The position numbers and the translations under genes are program-made. DNA of 64,000 bases, from contig NZ_JAENJG010000001.1 of NCBI RefSeq assembly GCF_016597785.1, forward strand, positions 1,240,001 to 1,304,000, given 5' to 3'. Numbering within the stretch: the stretch's first letter is position 1; the number at the start of each line of letters is the position of its first letter. This document shows, piece by piece, positions 46,828 to 55,940 of this stretch. Source of the stretch: Leucobacter sp. L43 (GTDB lineage: Bacteria; Actinomycetota; Actinomycetes; Actinomycetales; Microbacteriaceae). The notes beneath the pieces were generated by a model, which did not search any database, was not told the DNA's origin, and saw nothing but the letters and a program-made list of their open reading frames with translations.

Positions 46828-48174
46828 GTGGCGACGAAAAAGGACCTGCTCGAGGCGCAGAACTTCAGCAAGGCCAGGCTCCTGTCCGCCTTCATCGGCG
46901 GTGCTCCCGGTGGCAAGGAGCTGGAACCGGCGAAGCCGCTGCGAGCGGTATTCGCCGGTATCGCCTTGACCGCGATGGTGATTCTGGCCGGAGTCTTCAT
47001 CGGGCTCATGCAGCCCAAGCTGCCGAGCGGCTGGGAGAACAATCGCCTGATCGTCGCGAGCGACACGGGCGCCCGATACATCAGCGTCGCGGGAGAGCTC
47101 CACCCCGTCATCAACACCGTGAGCGCCCGCATGGCGATTCCCGAGGGCGAATTCAGTGTGGTCACGGTGAAGCAGGGCGCACTCGAGGGGATACCGATCG
47201 GCGGTACGGTCGGCATTCTCGGCGCCCCCGACACGCTGCCGGAGACGAGCCATCTCGACGGCACCGGATGGGCGGCCTGCGCCACTCCCGGCGCCACATC
47301 CGTGCACGTGGGCGACGAGCAGATGCGAGCGGCGGCCGACGGCAGCGGCATCGTGGTCGAGCGCGACGGCGAGACCTACGTCGTCGCGGGCGGGACCAGC
47401 TATCTCGTCGCCGAGCAGGATCGCACGGCCGTGCTCCGAGCCATCGGTCTCGACGCCGCCGCACCCGTCGAGGTGCGCGGCGAATGGCTCGCACTCTTCA
47501 CGCGCGGCTCCGATCTGCAGCCGCTGACCTTCGACGGACGCGGCACCATCGAGGGCGTCGACCTGCCAGCTGGGTCGGTGATCCGCCCCACGGGCGGCGG
47601 CGACTCCGAACGCTACCTGCTCACGGCCGATGGATCGCTCTCTCGGCTGAGCGACCTCGCCTACCGCCTCTACCTGCTCGGCGGCGGCGCGGGTGCGCTC
47701 GGCGACGAGGTCGAGATCAGTCCGGCGGAGATCGGGGCCCTGCCCTCGGCCGATGCGGCTGGCGCCGACGACTGGCCGCAGCAGACGCTCACCCCGCTGA
47801 CCGGAGCCACGGCACCCTGCGCAACGCTCGCGGGTGATGCGAACGAGCAGCGCACCGCACTCGCGGAGGGCGGATCGGCGATCGACGACCGCGGTGGCGC
47901 GGATGACGAAGCGGTGACCGAGACCGGCAACACGCGCGTCACCGTCTCGGAGGACGGCGGCGCTCTCGTGCGGGGCGGAGCGGCGGGCACGCTCACCCTC
48001 GTCGACGGCGGCGGCACCGCCTACGCGGTCCCGGGCGACCCCGCCTCGGGCGCGGCACGACTCGGCTACACGGCGAGCGACATCACCACCGTGCCGGCGC
48101 CCTGGATCCTCCTCCTGCCCGCCGGACCCGCGCTCACACCGGAAGCCGCAGGGGCGACACCGGAGGCGCAGTGA
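46828..48174 (+). CDS. eccB: Type VII secretion protein EccB
   Basis: 448 residues. Cytoplasmic N-terminus (ATKKDLLEAQNFSKARLLSAF), one membrane helix at about 40-62, and a large extracytoplasmic domain with EccB-type repeats (NRLIVASDTGARYISVAGEL, VERDGETYVVAGGTSYLV, LLTADGSLSRLSDLAY); a conserved Cys pair (WAACATPG and ATAPCATLAG) can form the known disulphide. EccB is a core membrane-complex subunit. GTG 46828 is three bases after eccD. Its stop overlaps the mycosin start. Confidence 0.93.
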   Translation: MATKKDLLEAQNFSKARLLSAFIGGAPGGKELEPAKPLRAVFAGIALTAMVILAGVFIGLMQPKLPSGWENNRLIVASDTGARYISVAGELHPVINTVSARMAIPEGEFSVVTVKQGALEGIPIGGTVGILGAPDTLPETSHLDGTGWAACATPGATSVHVGDEQMRAAADGSGIVVERDGETYVVAGGTSYLVAEQDRTAVLRAIGLDAAAPVEVRGEWLALFTRGSDLQPLTFDGRGTIEGVDLPAGSVIRPTGGGDSERYLLTADGSLSRLSDLAYRLYLLGGGAGALGDEVEISPAEIGALPSADAAGADDWPQQTLTPLTGATAPCATLAGDANEQRTALAEGGSAIDDRGGADDEAVTETGNTRVTVSEDGGALVRGGAAGTLTLVDGGGTAYAVPGDPASGAARLGYTASDITTVPAPWILLLPAGPALTPEAAGATPEAQ

Positions 48175-49466
48175 TGAGCCGACGCCGCGCGGTTCCGGAT
48201 CGCGGGGGGCTCCGACGCGTCGGCGCTCTCGCGCTGGCATCCGCCATCGCCTCCGGGCTGCTGATGGCCGCCCCCGACGTCGTCGCGCCGGTCCGGGCAA
48301 CCGCTGCTGAGGAGTGCGGCGTCGGTGTGATGGCGCGTCTGCCCGGTCCCCCGAGCGCGTTCGCCGCGATGGGCTGGTCTCCCCAGGGCACCGCGGACAC
48401 CGGGGCGACCGCGCCGACCGGAGCGGGCGTCACCGTCGCCGTCATCGACTCCGGCGTCGACGTGTCACGGCCGCAGCTCGCCGAAGCATTCGCGCCGGGA
48501 AGCACGTCGCTCATCAGCGACGGGGAGCGGCCGGACGGTCTCGGCGACCCTCAGGGCCACGGCACTGCGCTCGCCGGCGTCATCGCCGCCCGCCCCGCCG
48601 ACACCTCCGGCGCGGTCGGCCTCGCGCCGGATGCGAGGATCGTGTCGCTGCGCATCTTCCGCGGCACCGACGAGGAGAGCGAACGGGCGGGGTTCGGGCC
48701 CGACGCCGAGCGTCTGGCCCAGGCGATACGCAGCGCCACCGACCTCGACGCGCAGGTCATCGTCGTCGCGCTGAGCGACGACGTCGACACCCCTGCGCTT
48801 CGCGATGCGACCGCGAACGCCGCGGCCAGCGGCTCCCTCGTCGTAGCCAGCGGAGGCAACCGGAGCACGACCGAGAACACCGAAGACTCCCCGCGCTTCC
48901 CGGCGGCGTACCCCGGGGCGCTCTCCGTCACCGCGGTCGACGCGAACGGTCTGCCGACCTCGGATTCGATTCACGGCCAGCACATCGAAGTGGCCGCTCC
49001 CGGGCAGGACGTGCTCACCACATCGACCGGCGGCGGCGACTGCCGCTACGCGCCGGACGCCCCGTCTTCGAGCTTCGCGACCGCGTACGCGGCGGGCGCG
49101 GCCGCGCTGCTCGCGGAGGAGTACCCCGATGAAGGCCCCGAGGGATGGGCGTATCGACTCATGGCGACCGCCGCGCGGTCGAACCCGGACGCCCGCGACG
49201 ACCAAGTGGGGTGGGGCGTGATCCGCCCCACTGCCGCACTCGACCTGCGCCCGGATTCCACCACGCGCGGACCCACGAGCCCGTTCGCCGACACGAGTGA
49301 TGCGGCCTTCTCGTCGAGCAGTACGCGCGTCGCCCCCGAGCCGGCGGAGCCGGGGAACGCGGCGTTCATCACTGCGATCGCCGTCGTCGCCGCCGGGCTC
49401 GTGTCCCTCTTCGGCCTCGGAGCGATCCTGCGCCGCCGCCCGCGCAACGACGCCGCGTCTCGCTGA
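48171..49466 (+). CDS. mycP: Mycosin (subtilisin-like T7SS protease)
   Basis: 431 residues. Signal peptide (about 1-47, ALALASAIASGLLMAA...ATAAEE), peptidase S8 domain and a C-terminal membrane helix (ITAIAVVAAGLVSLFGLGAI) with a basic tail. Catalytic triad: Asp in VAVIDSGVDV, His in GHGTALAG, Ser in PSSSFATAYAAG; oxyanion Asn in ASGGN. MycP stabilises and processes at the T7SS complex. Overlaps eccB by 4 bp from GTG 48171 (or starts at ATG 48174). Classical mycosin, unlike the second one at 37-39 kb. Confidence 0.94.
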   Translation: MMSRRRAVPDRGGLRRVGALALASAIASGLLMAAPDVVAPVRATAAEECGVGVMARLPGPPSAFAAMGWSPQGTADTGATAPTGAGVTVAVIDSGVDVSRPQLAEAFAPGSTSLISDGERPDGLGDPQGHGTALAGVIAARPADTSGAVGLAPDARIVSLRIFRGTDEESERAGFGPDAERLAQAIRSATDLDAQVIVVALSDDVDTPALRDATANAAASGSLVVASGGNRSTTENTEDSPRFPAAYPGALSVTAVDANGLPTSDSIHGQHIEVAAPGQDVLTTSTGGGDCRYAPDAPSSSFATAYAAGAAALLAEEYPDEGPEGWAYRLMATAARSNPDARDDQVGWGVIRPTAALDLRPDSTTRGPTSPFADTSDAAFSSSSTRVAPEPAEPGNAAFITAIAVVAAGLVSLFGLGAILRRRPRNDAASR

Positions 49467-49505
49467 GAGACCCTCGCCGTTGCCCCGGCGGTCCGGATCG
49501 GAGGG

Positions 49506-50147
49506 TCAGCCGAAGGCGAGTACGGCGACCAACCAGAGCCCGCCGACCGCCACGATCAGGCTGCTCCCGAACCCCACGACCGCTCCGATGCCGAAACGTC
49601 GGTTCGCGCGGGCCGTCGATCGCACGCCCGTGCGATCCGCCGGGGGCGGCGCCGGGCGGGATTCCGGCGCCGGGCCGAAGTTCGCGTCCGTGTCGGTGCC
49701 CGAAGCGGAGCGGCGGCCGGAACGCTGCGACGTCATCACCGGCAGCGCGGGGCTGACCCCTCGGCGGGGCAGCGCATGGTCGGGTGCCGGGCTCGGCGCC
49801 TCCGGCACACGGTACCTGGCGTCGAGCGGCGATTTGAACATGCGGGCCGCGAGCTCGGGCGGGAGTTCGAGGGGAGCCGGTTCGTCGACGGGCGGCGCCG
49901 GGTTTCGCGATAGGGCGCGGGGTGCTGCGGGGGGCGCGGGCGCCGCCGCTGCTGCCTGCGACGCCCGCGGCGTGACGATGGTCTCGTCGTGACGCTCGGA
50001 CTGCGACGCGCCCGACACGGCAACTGTCTCGTCCGTCGCCTCCCGCCGGGCGCGACGAGGCGTCACGATGGTCTCGTCAGGCGCCTCGACGGGCTCGACC
50101 CGAGGGGTGACCACCGTCTCGTCGCTCGGCTCCCGCGACTCGTTCAC
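49506..50147 (-). CDS. Membrane protein with four DETVVTPR-type threonine motifs
   Basis: 213 residues. The N-terminal 61 residues contain four copies, 15 residues apart, of D-E-T-(V/I)-V-T-P-R: SDETVVTPR (9-16), PDETIVTPR (24-31), a degenerate TDETVAVS (39-44) and HDETIVTPR (54-61). A Pro/Ala linker follows, then a basic domain and a C-terminal membrane helix (GAVVGFGSSLIVAVGGLWLV). Two threonines per motif make these good candidates for phosphorylation by the locus kinase and docking by FHA domains. GTG 50147 overlaps the PP2C stop (GTGA). It ends the coupled run of seven genes. No family recognised. Confidence 0.85.
   Translation of the reverse strand: MNESREPSDETVVTPRVEPVEAPDETIVTPRRARREATDETVAVSGASQSERHDETIVTPRASQAAAAAPAPPAAPRALSRNPAPPVDEPAPLELPPELAARMFKSPLDARYRVPEAPSPAPDHALPRRGVSPALPVMTSQRSGRRSASGTDTDANFGPAPESRPAPPPADRTGVRSTARANRRFGIGAVVGFGSSLIVAVGGLWLVAVLAFG
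49965..50123 (-). repeat. Four-fold DETVVTPR repeat region
   Basis: Codes for residues 9-61. Motif spacing is 15 residues (45 bp). Nucleotide repeats are imperfect, so conservation is at protein level. Confidence 0.85.
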
Positions 50148-50965
50148 TGCGCGCGCCTCGGCACGGTCGCAGTGAGCGTGCGATCGTCCTCGCTCTCGGT
50201 GTCGACCTCCGATCCAGGATCGGAGGTCACGTGCCACGCCGAACCGCCGGAGAGCACATCGACGACGAGCACCGTGATGTTGTCGCGCCCGCCTGCCTCG
50301 TTCGCGCGTTGCACGAGCTCCTCGACCACGGCCTCGGGCTGCCCGCCCATCGTGAGGGCGGCGCGCAGCTGCTGATCGTCGACCTCGGTGGTGAGCCCGT
50401 CCGAGCAGATCAGCAGCCGCGATCCGTCTTCGACCGGCAGCAACCAGCTGTCGGCAGTGGTGTCGGCTGACCCCAGGGCCCGCGTGATGACGTTCCGACC
50501 GGGCAGAGCGTCGAGTCTCGCCCCGCCGGCGATCATCTCGTCGCGCAGAGAATGATCGATCGTCACCTGGTGCAGCTCGGCGCCGCGGTGCAGGTACACC
50601 CGAGAGTCGCCGACATTGAGCACGAGCCAGCAGGCGCGGCCTTCGTGGCGCACGAGTACCGCCCCGGTGAGCGTGCACCCCGCACCCCGCTCCCGGTCAG
50701 CGGCGATGCTGCTGACCGCTTCGCGGGCGGCCTCGAGCGCGAGGCCGACATCGCGCACGGTCGACAGCTCGCCGGGGCGGATCACCGACGCGAACGCGTC
50801 GACGGCCGCACGGCTCGCCTGGTCTCCGGCCTCGTGCCCGCCCATTCCGTCCGCGACGAGGTAGCTCGGGAACTCCAGGAGCGCCGAATCCTCATTCACG
50901 GCCCGCAGCATGCCGGGGTCGGTGCGCACGGCAGCGGTCACCTCTGGCGCATTTCCGATTCGCAT
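50144..50965 (-). CDS. PP2C-type Ser/Thr protein phosphatase
   Basis: 273 residues, soluble. PPM/PP2C metal-dependent phosphatase motifs: RAVNEDSA (metal Asp), YLVADGMGGHEAGDQAS, LNVGDSRVYL, ITRALGSADTT, LLICSDGLTTEV and GGRDNITVLVVDV; all metal ligands visible. Length typical of bacterial PstP-like catalytic domains without the membrane helix. Starts at ATG 50965 in TAATG overlap with the transglutaminase gene (AGGAGGA five bases upstream), stop overlaps the threonine-motif protein. It is the natural antagonist of the locus kinase. Confidence 0.95.
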   Translation of the reverse strand: MRIGNAPEVTAAVRTDPGMLRAVNEDSALLEFPSYLVADGMGGHEAGDQASRAAVDAFASVIRPGELSTVRDVGLALEAAREAVSSIAADRERGAGCTLTGAVLVRHEGRACWLVLNVGDSRVYLHRGAELHQVTIDHSLRDEMIAGGARLDALPGRNVITRALGSADTTADSWLLPVEDGSRLLICSDGLTTEVDDQQLRAALTMGGQPEAVVEELVQRANEAGGRDNITVLVVDVLSGGSAWHVTSDPGSEVDTESEDDRTLTATVPRRAQ

Positions 50966-53538
50966 TATCGTCCTCCTGCGTTCGCGCGTCGCAGCGGGCG
51001 CGCGACGCGTCGTGTACGTGCTGATGGCAGCAGCGAGCGCAGCGAGTATTCGGCGCGCAGGCGCTTCCACATCCCGAGTTCCGCTCGTCGTGCCGCCAGT
51101 TCTTCATCGGCCAACGCCCACAGCTGGTCGGCGTCGCTTCCCTCGATTCCCTCGTGAGAATACACCGCCCGGTCGACGGTCCACGCAAGCCACGAGCCCG
51201 ATGGCACGCCCAGCTGCTCCATCACGTCCCGGCGGCTGCCGGGCTCTGCGGCGAAGCGGCCCGTGTCGGCGAGTCCGTCGATCAACGCGTCCCAGGCGCC
51301 GAGCGCCCGCTCTTCCGGCGAGGCTGCGGCCCGGCGACGCTTGCGGCGCAGCCGCTTCGCGACGGGCAGGAAGAGCAGTGGCAGGGCGAGCAGCACGAGC
51401 GCGAGCAGCGACAAGCCGACCGCGCGCAGCACGGGCCAGAGCGCCGCGAACGCGTTCCGGTCGGTCGAGTCCGCCGGCTCGTTCGCGTCACCGCTCGTGC
51501 CAGAGGGCGGATCAGCCTGACTCGCATCGCGCTCCTCCGGAACGGACGGGAACTCCGGCAGTTGCTCGCCGCGTTCGAGCGTGCTCGGCGGCGTCTCGAC
51601 CTGCGGGCTGGCATCGACCGGCGCCCATGCTCCGCCGTCGCCCCGCACTTCGACCCACGCCGCGAGGTGCTCCCCGGTGCACACCTCCGCGCAGGCGGGC
51701 ACGCCTGGCACGCCGGCGTCGTCGTCATCGCCGAGGCGGACGCCGAGCACCACCCGTGATTCGAAGCCCATCGCCCGAGCGATGAGGCCGGCGGCGGCGG
51801 CGAACTGCTCGTCGTCGCCGATGCCCGCCACGAGAGCCCGTTCGTCGGCACCCTCACCGGCGGCGCGCTGCTGCTCGTTGAGCTGCAGGAAGAGCGATTC
51901 GAGGCGCGCGATCGAATGGCCGCCCGCACTCGGAACGAACTTGGTGCCGTACTCCGTCGCGGCGGTCTCGAGCCATTCGCGTTCGCCCGCTCCATCGGTG
52001 AGCGAGTGACTCAAGTAGCCGCGGTCGCGCAGACGCTGGATCGCCTCGAGCAGTCCGTCCATCGTCGTCGGCAGCTGTTGCGCTTCGAGCCACTGCGCGA
52101 GTTGCGGGGTGCGTTCGAGATCGATCAACGGCGCGTCTTGCACGGGGTCGCCGCTCGGCTCGCGATCTGCGGCAGCGCTCATCTCACCGGTGTAGCCGTC
52201 GCCGGCGCGCACGCCGCGACCGCCGGGAACGGCGATCGCAGCCCAACTCGCGCGGTTGACGTAGAAGGCGTCTCCCAGAGCGCCGGATCGCGGCCCGTCG
52301 AACGTGAGCGGGGCCGCCAGTGGCGGGGCGACCGGCAACCAGATGCCGTCGTATCCCTCTGCGATCTCGACCGAGACCGTCACGGGGTCGTCGACCGGTT
52401 CGCCGCTGGGGAAGCGAGTGAAGCGCCCGTCGGGGCCGGCGTCGACGAAGAAGTCGACGCCGTCGTACCCGTCGAGTACCGCCATGCGCAGCCTCGCGGG
52501 AGCTGCGCCTTCGGTTCGCACCGAGAACATGGGCGCAGCGAAGGCTTCGTCGCGTTTCGCGGCGCGATACCCTGCGAGTGGGCTGGTCTGCTCGCGCACC
52601 ACGAGCTGGGGATCGACGCGGTCTCGCGGTACGTTTCGGTCGGCGTTCGCGAGCGGCGCGACGGCGGCGCCGATCCCGAGAGCGACCAGCGCGGTGAGCA
52701 CTCCGCTGATCGCGCGCACCGCCGCGTTGCGGCGAACCCCGCCCGCACCCTCGGCCGGCTGCGCGGAACGACCGAGACGGAGGGCGCGCCGGCGACCCAT
52801 CCCCGAAGACCACGCCACCCAGATCGCCCCGGCGACGCAGACGACCGCCCAGAGCGCGAGCTCTCGAGGAGCCGTGACGGTCAACGCGCCGAGCTCGATG
52901 GGCGCGCTCACCTGCGACGAGCCGAAGGTGACCCCGAAGGCGACGGGGAGGAGCGTCGGGATGGCAGCGAGCGGCGCAAGACGGCCCCCGCGCAGCGCCA
53001 GAGCCGCGCTCATCGCCGTCGCTCCCATGGCGACGAGCAACCACGGCACCATCACGGCCTGATAGGTGCCGACGGGGAGCGTGAGGGTGAGCAGTTGCTT
53101 CCACCCGAGCGTCACGGTCGCCAGACCATCGACGAGTCCGCTGAGGAGCCCCAGCGGGCCGGTGCCGAGTGCGCTCGGAACGGCGAGCGGTACCACTCCG
53201 ACGACGAAGGCGCCGATGAGGGCTGCGACGGTGCCGACTCCCCATCGCAGGCGGCGACCGAGCCAGACGATGCCGAAAGCCGATGCCCAAGCCACACCGC
53301 CGACGAGCCACACCCACGGAGTGCGATAGATCGGCATGACCGAGAGTGCGCCTGCGATGACGGCGACGGCGCTGAGCACCGCCGCACCCGCCACGAGGGC
53401 AGGGCTCGTGCGCGTGCGGCGACCCCGAGCCGGGCGGCGAGCGCGCGGCTCGCGCTTCGGCTTCGGGGAGCGGAGGCGCGCGGAGGCGGCCCCGCGAGCG
53501 GCTCGACGCGGCCCTGCCTCGGATGGGATGTCGCTCAC
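50965..53538 (-). CDS. Transglutaminase-like membrane protein, catalytic Cys replaced
   Basis: 857 residues. Six or more N-terminal membrane helices (about 40-285), a large extracellular domain, a transglutaminase-like core at about 580-700 and a C-terminal helix (VLRAVGLSLLALVLLALPLL) with a cytoplasmic tail. This is the DUF3488/TgpA-type layout. In the core, the family Cys (usually G-x-C-E-x-F-A) is replaced: GDDEQFAAAAGLIARAMGF has Asp. His (EHLAAWVEV) and Asp (WAPVDASP) are present. GTG 53538 overlaps the DUF58 stop. MoxR-DUF58-transglutaminase is a common actinobacterial module, here inside the T7SS locus. Confidence 0.88.
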   Translation of the reverse strand: MSDIPSEAGPRRAARGAASARLRSPKPKREPRARRPARGRRTRTSPALVAGAAVLSAVAVIAGALSVMPIYRTPWVWLVGGVAWASAFGIVWLGRRLRWGVGTVAALIGAFVVGVVPLAVPSALGTGPLGLLSGLVDGLATVTLGWKQLLTLTLPVGTYQAVMVPWLLVAMGATAMSAALALRGGRLAPLAAIPTLLPVAFGVTFGSSQVSAPIELGALTVTAPRELALWAVVCVAGAIWVAWSSGMGRRRALRLGRSAQPAEGAGGVRRNAAVRAISGVLTALVALGIGAAVAPLANADRNVPRDRVDPQLVVREQTSPLAGYRAAKRDEAFAAPMFSVRTEGAAPARLRMAVLDGYDGVDFFVDAGPDGRFTRFPSGEPVDDPVTVSVEIAEGYDGIWLPVAPPLAAPLTFDGPRSGALGDAFYVNRASWAAIAVPGGRGVRAGDGYTGEMSAAADREPSGDPVQDAPLIDLERTPQLAQWLEAQQLPTTMDGLLEAIQRLRDRGYLSHSLTDGAGEREWLETAATEYGTKFVPSAGGHSIARLESLFLQLNEQQRAAGEGADERALVAGIGDDEQFAAAAGLIARAMGFESRVVLGVRLGDDDDAGVPGVPACAEVCTGEHLAAWVEVRGDGGAWAPVDASPQVETPPSTLERGEQLPEFPSVPEERDASQADPPSGTSGDANEPADSTDRNAFAALWPVLRAVGLSLLALVLLALPLLFLPVAKRLRRKRRRAAASPEERALGAWDALIDGLADTGRFAAEPGSRRDVMEQLGVPSGSWLAWTVDRAVYSHEGIEGSDADQLWALADEELAARRAELGMWKRLRAEYSLRSLLPSARTRRVARPLRRANAGGR

Positions 53539-54902
53539 GACAGGCCCCCTCGCACCATCAGCTGCGGGAGATCGCCGATCGCACCGACCGTGAACATGGT
53601 GCAGTTGTCGATCAATCGTGCAGCAGGATCGGCGAGCACCTCTGCCCGCACCACGAGCACGCGCACGTCCTCGGTGAACGCTGCGGCGGCGCGGCGCAGG
53701 CGCGCCGGATCCGGCACCGAACCCGTGACGACCGCGACGATGGAGAGCGGGCGCCGCGACTCTGCGAGGCTCCGTGTGAGCCGTTCGATCGGGAGAGCGT
53801 CGACGGCGGGTTCGAGTTCGGCCCACGCGTCGAGCAGCTGCGCCGGGGTGCTCGACGGCAGTTCTTCGAGACCGTCGATGCTCGGACGGACACGTCCCGG
53901 GGCCCACTGCGATGCGATGAAGCGCTCCCGCCCCTCACGCACGGCCTGAAGCCCGAGGGACGCTGCGATGCTCACGCCGAGTTCGAACTCCTCATCACTG
54001 GCGTACTCCTCGCGCGACGCGTCGAAGAGAATGGCTGCGCGCGCCGTCTGCGACTCCTCGTACTGGCGCACCATGAGCGTTCCGGTCTTCGCCGTCGACT
54101 TCCAGTGGACGTGTCGCATCGCGTCGCCGCGCACGTACTCGCGCACGGCATGGAACGAGAGATCGGAATCGGTGAGTCGACGACTGGCCGCGCCGTCGAG
54201 ATCCCGCACGAGCCCCGCCGACCCCTGCGGCAGTCGAGCCGTGCGCGGGTGCACGTGGACGAGATGGCGGTCGCGCCAAGTGATTTCACGGCGCACGAGC
54301 CCGAGCGGATCACGGCGCGCCAGGGTCAGCGGACCGACTTCGATGACGCCTCGGGAGACCGCAGGGATTCCCACCGGCACCGCTGCGGTGGCGTGCGGCC
54401 CGATGAATGGGATCGGAATCTCGCGGAGCGCTTCTCCGACGGGCAGTTCAGCCGTGGCCGGCAGCGCAGGGCGCGCACCGGCGTTCTCGACCTCCACGCG
54501 AAGCGCGACCTCGCCGCCCACGACCACTCTCAGCCGATCGACGGTGATGCGGATCAGGTAGGCCCGCGAACCGAGGAGAAACGGCAGGCCGACCAGCAGC
54601 AGCACGCCGAAACCGATCGCGACGAACCAGGCCTCGACCCAGCCGAGCGTCGCGCCGAGCACCGCCGAGAGCACCGCGACCCCGAGCACGAAATAGCCCG
54701 TCGGCGTCACCGTCTCACGCACGCGGCGCCACTGACGGCGCAGACGACGGCGATTGCGACGCCACCAGCGCCGGGCCGCGCGACGCCGACGCGTGACACC
54801 GCGGCCGGTGCCCTGCACGGTGTCGCCGAACCGCGTGGCGGTGCCGCCACGCGTTCCCGTCCCGGTGTTCGAAACCGGGGCGCGCGAGGTGTCGAGGCTC
54901 AC
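53535..54902 (-). CDS. DUF58 (von Willebrand-like) membrane protein
   Basis: 455 residues. Very basic N-terminus (RRRRAARRWWRRNRRRLRR), two membrane helices at about 68-110, then the DUF58 domain with its signature DLSFHAVREYVRGDAMRHVHW at about residue 240-260 and a vWA-like C-terminal part (ARAAILFDASREEY, LSIVAVVTGSVPD). DUF58 proteins accompany MoxR AAA+ ATPases in complex assembly. GTG 54902 overlaps the moxR stop (GTGA), and the stop overlaps the transglutaminase start. Confidence 0.93.
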   Translation of the reverse strand: MSLDTSRAPVSNTGTGTRGGTATRFGDTVQGTGRGVTRRRRAARRWWRRNRRRLRRQWRRVRETVTPTGYFVLGVAVLSAVLGATLGWVEAWFVAIGFGVLLLVGLPFLLGSRAYLIRITVDRLRVVVGGEVALRVEVENAGARPALPATAELPVGEALREIPIPFIGPHATAAVPVGIPAVSRGVIEVGPLTLARRDPLGLVRREITWRDRHLVHVHPRTARLPQGSAGLVRDLDGAASRRLTDSDLSFHAVREYVRGDAMRHVHWKSTAKTGTLMVRQYEESQTARAAILFDASREEYASDEEFELGVSIAASLGLQAVREGRERFIASQWAPGRVRPSIDGLEELPSSTPAQLLDAWAELEPAVDALPIERLTRSLAESRRPLSIVAVVTGSVPDPARLRRAAAAFTEDVRVLVVRAEVLADPAARLIDNCTMFTVGAIGDLPQLMVRGGLS

Positions 54903-55891
54903 GCGGTGCCGTTCTCCTGGGGCGCTGCGATATCGAGCATGATCTGACCGAGAATCTGGGCCGCGGTGACCCCGTCGAATTCGGCCTCCGGCTCGAGCAC
55001 GAGGCGATGGGTCAGCACCGGCATCGCGAGATCGCGCACATCATCGGGCGTGACGTAGTGCCGCCCGCTCGCCGCCGCCCACGCGGAGGCGAGGCGCACG
55101 AGCGCCAGCGCGCCGCGCACACTCGCGCCGAGACGTACCTCGCTCGCTCGCCGCGTCGCCTCGACCAGACGCACCGCGTAGTCGGCGACGAGCGGGCTGA
55201 CGTGCACGCGACTGATGAGTTCCTGCGCCTGGGTGACCATGCCGGTGCTCACCACCGGCGCAAGCGGATGCTGCTGCAGGCGATCACCCTGCAGGATGCG
55301 CGTCATCGCGGCCTGATCGGGGTAGCCGATCGAGGTCTTCACCATGAAGCGGTCGAGCTGCGCCTCCGGCAGCCGATACGTGCCGGCCTGCTCGACCGGG
55401 TTCTGCGTGGCGATCACCAAGAAGGGACTGCCAACGTCGTGACTGGTGCCGTCGACGGTGACGCGCCCCTCCTCCATCACCTCGAGCAGCGCCGACTGCG
55501 TCTTCGGGCTCGCCCGGTTGATCTCATCCGCGAGCACGACGTTCGCGAAGATCGGGCCGGGATGGAACTCGAAGGCGCCCACGCGCTGGTCGAACACGGT
55601 GATGCCGGTGATGTCGCCGGGCAGCAGGTCGGGGGTGAACTGCACCCGTGAGGTGGTGCCCTGGATCACTTGACCGAGCGCTCGTGCGAGCGCCGTCTTT
55701 CCCGTCCCGGGCACGTCTTCGAGCAGCACGTGGCCGCCCGCGAGCGCACAGGCGATCACGAGCTCGACCACCCGGCGCTTGCCATGAATCGCCTGTTCCA
55801 TCGCGTCGGCCGTGGTGGCGAACAGCTGCGCGACCCACTGCGCCTGATCGGGCGTGATGGCGTGGGTTGAGGTCTGCGGCTGGGAGGTCAT
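54899..55891 (-). CDS. MoxR-type AAA+ ATPase
   Basis: 330 residues. Walker A EDVPGTGKTALARALG at about 56-70, Walker B VVLADEINRASPKTQSALLE, sensor 1 PFLVIATQNPVEQAGT, sensor 2/arginine finger region LPEAQLDRFMVK and a C-terminal lid (LGASVRGALALVRLA). MoxR ATPases act as chaperone-like assembly factors for DUF58/vWA proteins. GAAGGAGCC lies before ATG 55891. Next gene upstream is the 2055-aa surface protein, 49 bp away. Confidence 0.96.
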   Translation of the reverse strand: MTSQPQTSTHAITPDQAQWVAQLFATTADAMEQAIHGKRRVVELVIACALAGGHVLLEDVPGTGKTALARALGQVIQGTTSRVQFTPDLLPGDITGITVFDQRVGAFEFHPGPIFANVVLADEINRASPKTQSALLEVMEEGRVTVDGTSHDVGSPFLVIATQNPVEQAGTYRLPEAQLDRFMVKTSIGYPDQAAMTRILQGDRLQQHPLAPVVSTGMVTQAQELISRVHVSPLVADYAVRLVEATRRASEVRLGASVRGALALVRLASAWAAASGRHYVTPDDVRDLAMPVLTHRLVLEPEAEFDGVTAAQILGQIMLDIAAPQENGTA

Positions 55892-55940
55892 GCGGCTCCT
55901 TCGGCGGGGCGGGTCGAAACGTGTTGCGTGCGGACGAGAA

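Noticed and set aside
45526..48300. 924-residue minus-strand ORF opposite eccD-eccB
   Set aside because: Low-complexity Gly/Glu/Arg product; the plus strand carries clear EccD and EccB.
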